Position numbers and translations under genes: made by a program
Assembly: GCA_024228115.1 (NCBI GenBank)
Contig: JAAETT010000646.1
Coordinates: forward strand, 1-42,401
Length of the DNA stretch: 42,401 nucleotides
Source: a bacterium
GTDB lineage: Bacteria > Myxococcota_A > UBA9160 > UBA6930
Reading direction: 5' to 3'
The notes under the pieces: generated by a model
The model's input: only the letters and a program-made list of their open reading frames with translations
What the model was told of the DNA's origin: nothing
Database searches by the model: none
Shown: positions 39,431 through 42,401 of the stretch, piece after piece
Numbering within the stretch: position 1 is the stretch's first letter
Layout: every line of letters begins with the position of its first letter

Positions 39431-39681
39431 TGTCGGACCTTTCAGCCGGAAGCCGGCAGCTCATCCGGGCGTCCGGCGTGGAACCCGGTAGTCAGGGTGC
39501 GTGCGTCCTGCACAACTGCGGATGACGAGCCTCCTGGTTCAATGATTGCGTCGCGGGACGATCCAACACATGTGGACGCTCACTGATCCACCGGTTGCAT
39601 CATCTTGCTCCCGTCTGAACCCCCTGGACACGGCTCAGGGGCAGCGCCACGGTCCTATTTCGTGACGGTACCATGCCTCGA

Positions 39682-40194
39682 TCAGGGCCGATCGTAATCC
39701 GTGCTCGCGACGCGATAGACGAGCCTGTCAGGGCCGTCAGAGGCGATTTCGCGAACACCTCCGATCCTGAGAACGGCCCGCTGGGATCGGATGTTCTCGG
39801 GGCTGACGAAGAGGACCACCGATTCCACGTAGCGGAAGGCGTGGCGAAGCATGAGGGCCTTCAGTTCGCCATTGTACCTGCCGCCCCAATGGGATCGGGC
39901 CAGAAAGGTCCAGCCGATCTCGACCTCGCTTCGTCGCTCGTCGTAGCCATGGAATCGCGATGAGCCGATCACCCGGCCGGTCGAAACCTCGCTGGCCAAC
40001 AATGCGCCTCCCGACGCCAGTGACTCGCGAAAGAACTCGTCGAATACCGGCCTCTCGTGCCGTGTCTTTTCGGGGTGCTGTTCCCAGATGAGCGGATCGG
40101 CGGCAACAGCGTAGAGATCTTCCCGGTCTTCTTTCCGAAGAGGCACGAGCTCGACGAGCCTACCCCTCAGAGTGGGTTGGTCGTCGAACGGCAT
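39682..40194 (-). CDS. RimJ/RimL-type GNAT acetyltransferase
   Basis: This 170-residue protein has a GNAT fold of the RimJ/RimL branch. LRGRLVELVPLRKEDREDLY is the N-terminal strand-helix. SEVEIGWTFLARSHWGGRYN with GELKALMLRHAF is the acetyl-CoA loop, and VLFVSPENIRSQRAVLRIGG is the C-terminal packing region. It may acetylate a protein N-terminus or a small amine. GGGAG is eight bases before ATG 40194. The 250 bases upstream of 39682 toward 39430 hold only a weak CCCCTG/CAGGGG hairpin (39621-39641) and no gene. Confidence 0.8.
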   Translation of the reverse strand: MPFDDQPTLRGRLVELVPLRKEDREDLYAVAADPLIWEQHPEKTRHERPVFDEFFRESLASGGALLASEVSTGRVIGSSRFHGYDERRSEVEIGWTFLARSHWGGRYNGELKALMLRHAFRYVESVVLFVSPENIRSQRAVLRIGGVREIASDGPDRLVYRVASTDYDRP

Positions 40195-40276
40195 CGCCGT
40201 ACTCCCATGAAACCGACATGCGAGAGGATCGGGGTCCGGATGCCAACGCAAGGCAGGCAGGTGAAGTGTTGCATCG

Positions 40277-40771
40277 TCATCCGCTGGTTTCCTCCGGCCT
40301 GCCATGGTCCGAGGAAGGAGAGCCTTCCGGGCGTTTCGGTTGGAGCATCTCGTCGAGGCTGGCCGCACACGCTTCTGCCGCTGATGCGGCTTCCTTTCCG
40401 GATTCGGAAGGTCCCTCCCGGCCTGCACTCGCGACCAGTTCGTTGAACTCCTCCGGACTCTTTCCCTTCGAAAGGGCGCTCAACAGGCACTCGCAGTAGG
40501 GTTGGCAGACAGCCCCCTGGTTGCCGTCGGCAACACAGCCTTTCTGGCAACCCCCGAGGAAGCTGGAGGTTCTGCCATCGAGAGGTTCGGCTGAGGGAAG
40601 AAGCGTTCCGGCGAGAACGGCGGCTGCACCGAACAGGACGAACGCGCCGAACAGGTTGGGGGCGCCGTGGCGAACGCCATTCCGCACGAGTTGAAACAGC
40701 GCTCTGAATCCAAGGAACAAGGCCGCAAGGATCAGGCCGACGACGGCTCCGCCTATGAAAGTCTCCGACAC
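40277..40771 (-). CDS. Hypothetical membrane protein with a cysteine-rich loop
   Basis: The 164-residue product starts with GTG behind GAGGA. Two membrane helices are visible (FIGGAVVGLILAALFLGFRA and LFGAFVLFGAAAVLAGTLLP). They are followed by a segment with five cysteines in GGCQKGCVADGNQGAVCQPY plus CEC, then a charged, low-complexity tail. The spacing C-x3-C-x9-C-x3-C-x-C could be a periplasmic disulfide knot or a metal site. I cannot place it in a family. Confidence 0.6.
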   Translation of the reverse strand: MSETFIGGAVVGLILAALFLGFRALFQLVRNGVRHGAPNLFGAFVLFGAAAVLAGTLLPSAEPLDGRTSSFLGGCQKGCVADGNQGAVCQPYCECLLSALSKGKSPEEFNELVASAGREGPSESGKEAASAAEACAASLDEMLQPKRPEGSPSSDHGRPEETSG

Positions 40772-40802
40772 GTTGGTCCTCTGCTGCGCCGCGAATGCGG
40801 CA

Positions 40803-41624
40803 TCAGGGTGGGTTGGTTTCGAACTGGATGAGTTCTTCCCAGAGGCTTCGCTCTCGAGCTTCGCCGTCGGCTCGGATCCATCCGCCAGACGTCTCGTCAG
40901 GGCCCCACAGCTGCCCGACGGGGGAGAACGCGTGCGTCACGAGGCGTTCGTAGTGGCGAACCTTGTGTTCGGGTGACGTCTCTCGGCTAGCGGCAGCAAG
41001 CGCTTCGAGGAAATCGGGATCCTCCTGTTCGAGCCACTCGACCGCTGTCTTCTCGCCTTGCCAGGGATGTCCGCGACAGGCGAGGTAGTCGGCGAGCACG
41101 GCGGATAGCGCACCGAGTAGAAGGAACTCCAATGCCAGCCGGTAGGAAGACCCACTGGCTCCCAGCCAGCGGCGCGTCTTGACCAACGTGAAGTTGGCTT
41201 CGACCCAGCGGAAGAAGATCTCGGAATCCGCCGGGCCCGATGCGGGAGGAGCATCGGCAGCGGTGTCGGCCAGAGCCTGGAAATCAGCCGACTTCGAGAA
41301 GACGCTCCTCCCCGTTCCCAGCCAGCGAAGCAGGTCGGCGTCCTTCTTCGACGTCGCGCCCTTCGCCGACAAGCGGCGGATTTCAGCGCGATTCATGAAG
41401 ATGACGTCGGTTGGACGATGCTCGACGTAGGTGAACTCCACATCGAAAGCGGGCCCGTCCGCCGTTGCGACGAGGATGTCGAAATCGCTCCAGGGAGCGA
41501 CGTTCCCTGCGGTCGATCCAAGCAGCGCTGCGCCGATGACTCGCTCGTGGCGTTCGAGTCGTCCCAAGACGTCCGCGAGCGCCAATGAGGCCGAGCACGC
41601 GAGGAATGTCTGGAATCGAGGCAT
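40803..41624 (-). CDS. Nucleotidyltransferase-domain protein (possible aminoglycoside-type)
   Basis: This 273-residue protein has the pol-beta nucleotidyltransferase signature LLGSTAGNVAPWSDFDILV (G-S with D-x-D). A helical C-terminal half follows (for example SYRLALEFLLLGALSAVLAD), like the second domain of many small-molecule nucleotidyltransferases. It would transfer a nucleotide to a hydroxyl of a small molecule or protein. AAGGAA sits six bases before ATG 41624. The fragmentary AAC(3) gene just upstream suggests a local aminoglycoside-modification theme, but the substrate is inferred only from context. Confidence 0.75.
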   Translation of the reverse strand: MPRFQTFLACSASLALADVLGRLERHERVIGAALLGSTAGNVAPWSDFDILVATADGPAFDVEFTYVEHRPTDVIFMNRAEIRRLSAKGATSKKDADLLRWLGTGRSVFSKSADFQALADTAADAPPASGPADSEIFFRWVEANFTLVKTRRWLGASGSSYRLALEFLLLGALSAVLADYLACRGHPWQGEKTAVEWLEQEDPDFLEALAAASRETSPEHKVRHYERLVTHAFSPVGQLWGPDETSGGWIRADGEARERSLWEELIQFETNPP

Positions 41625-41716
41625 CGGGTTCCTTCATTGCTGCGCCTTGCTCGGAGGAGGCGGCCAATCAAGCAGACGGCCTCATTCCACGAGCGGCTCT
41701 CTGGGGGCGTTGGGGA

Positions 41717-42265
41717 TCAGGGACGAATGTTCGGAGCGAGGATAGTCTCCAGCCACTCCACGGCGAATTCCACGAAGGCTGCCGCTTCGAAGAGCTCCGC
41801 TGCGCAACTGCCTACACGCCCCGATCGTGCGTGGCCCGCCGCCAGGAAGTCCACGAGGATCTGGGGGAAGTAGTCACCCCCTTTCCATTCGGCGATTCCG
41901 TTCGAATCGTCGAGGCCTTCGATCCAACACTCCCCAGAGTCCGCTCGTACATAGCGGCGTCGGACGCGGCGTTTGTCTGGAACTGCCGCCAGGTATTCCG
42001 CCCAATGGGTCAGGGTCACGGTGTCGAGGTCCGCTCCGAGGCGTAGGACCCTTCCTCCCGCACCCGCGAACCTCGAAAGAACCGAACCGGGGCCGTGGTA
42101 GTCGTTGTGTGGAACGGGCTCCAGGAGTTCGGCAGCATCGGGCCCCAACGCTCCGTAGCGCGCGGCTGCGTGGTCATTGACCCGGGTTCCAGGCCGCTGG
42201 CGGAAGACCTCGGCCAGCACGCCCATGTCTTCGTCGGCCTCAGAGGAAAGCGCATCGAAGGGATC
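41717..42265 (-). pseudogene. Aminoglycoside N(3)-acetyltransferase (AAC(3)-type), 5' end removed by an IS element
   Basis: The residues from PFDALSSEADEDMGVLAEVF to the stop at 41717 match the middle and C-terminus of AAC(3) enzymes: GALGPDAAELLEPVP, GPGSVLSRFAGAGGRVLRLG, LDTVTLTHWAEYLA and KGGDYFPQILVDFL with GRVGSCAAEL. The first 80-100 residues, including much of the acetyl-CoA region, are missing. Upstream the frame runs directly into the 3' end of an IS3-family transposase gene, so insertion or deletion at the IS border removed the 5' part. The remaining 183 residues are unlikely to be active. The first in-frame ATG is at 42226. Confidence 0.8.
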
Positions 42266-42267
42266 TT

Positions 42268-42401
42268 CCCCGGGAAAAGTGGACGGGTTTTCAAGCTGCT
42301 GAAGTCATCGTCTCATATTCGTCGGGCGAGTGGTAGCCGAGCGTGGAGTGCATGCGGGTCGGGTTGTAGAAGCCCTCGATGAAGTCGAAGATGGCGAGAC
42401 G
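42268..42401 (-). mobile_element. IS3-family insertion sequence, one end only (truncated by the window)
   Basis: The transposase C-terminus and its trailing end lie here on the minus strand. After the stop, GTCCACTTTTCCCGGGG at about 42268-42284 resembles the terminal inverted repeats of IS3-family elements. The AAC(3) coding homology resumes immediately beyond. The other end and any target duplication are outside the window. Confidence 0.65.
42291..42401 (-). CDS. IS3-family transposase (OrfB), C-terminal fragment
   Basis: The minus strand from the window edge to TGA at 42291-42293 reads [20 protein letters not shown] followed by [10 protein letters not shown]. This is the conserved rve-domain end of IS3-family OrfB proteins (F-I-E-x-F-Y-N-x-x-R-x-H-S-x-L-G-Y-x-S-P). 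Only 36 residues are in the window, so the DDE residues and OrfA are not visible. It is the cause of the truncation of the AAC(3) gene next to it. Confidence 0.92.
   Translation of the reverse strand, partial: RLAIFDFIEGFYNPTRMHSTLGYHSPDEYETMTSAA

Noticed and set aside
39621-39641. CCCCTG/CAGGGG hairpin as a terminator
   Set aside because: Six-base stem with a nine-base loop and no T tract; chance occurrence is likely in GC-rich DNA.
1-42401. CRISPR array, tRNA or rRNA genes
   Set aside because: No regularly spaced direct repeats, no tRNA cloverleaf and no rRNA-like sequence were noticed by eye; short degenerate tRNAs could be missed.

Overview
The window is a GC-rich (about two thirds G+C by eye), gene-dense chromosomal segment of an apparently aerobic, Gram-negative-type bacterium. 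It carries a 2-oxoglutarate dehydrogenase E1, a FabA-type fatty acid dehydratase, two glycerolipid acyltransferases, a cytochrome P450, a peptidase M1, many alpha/beta hydrolases and methyltransferases, GTG/TTG starts and many tail-to-tail overlaps. A UGA-encoded selenocysteine protein and this gene mix fit a deltaproteobacterial/Myxococcota-like lineage, but no rRNA, tRNA or ribosomal protein gene is present, so the taxonomy is inference.

Layout. 1-61: start of an IS630-like transposase, running out of the window. 208-3471: frameshifted flavin reductase, GNAT, GrpB protein, NUDIX CoA diphosphatase, alpha/beta hydrolase. 3667-6546: sucA. 6602-7354: a peroxiredoxin-glutaredoxin fusion whose peroxidatic residue is an in-frame TGA followed by a SECIS-like hairpin, the most notable gene here. 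7384-11301: RluA-type pseudouridine synthase, amino-acid dehydrogenase, and two overlapping alpha/beta hydrolases, the second without a nucleophile. 11349-14348: PlsC-like acyltransferase divergent from a sigma-54-type AAA+ activator, with two TGTACA sites between them. 14389-18164: P450 and its TetR regulator, a perfect 54-bp inverted repeat, fabA and a metallo-beta-lactamase-fold hydrolase. 18268-24927: methyltransferase, COG3044 ATPase, VOC protein, radical SAM protein, M1 aminopeptidase. 25173-30365: a tiny secreted peptide, MarR with a palindromic operator, methyltransferase, plsB and an M20 amidohydrolase. 30472-38783: membrane-anchored hydrolase, small Xre protein, two GPH-type transporters, a secreted Cys protein, a 440-bp patchwork of inverted repeats, two frameshifted DUF4097 genes and a HAD phosphatase. 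38798-42401: small hypothetical genes, GNAT, nucleotidyltransferase, and an AAC(3)-type acetyltransferase gene truncated by an IS3-family element that runs out of the window.

How the genes work together. Themes are membrane lipid synthesis (fabA, plsB, plsC-like), central carbon metabolism (sucA), peroxide defence (the Sec peroxiredoxin) and small-molecule modification (P450, hydrolases, acetyltransferases, methyltransferases). Most transcription units are short, one to three genes, often divergent pairs around a candidate operator. Both ends lie inside transposase genes. Three genes carry apparent frameshifts, so either local sequence errors or real decay should be considered.
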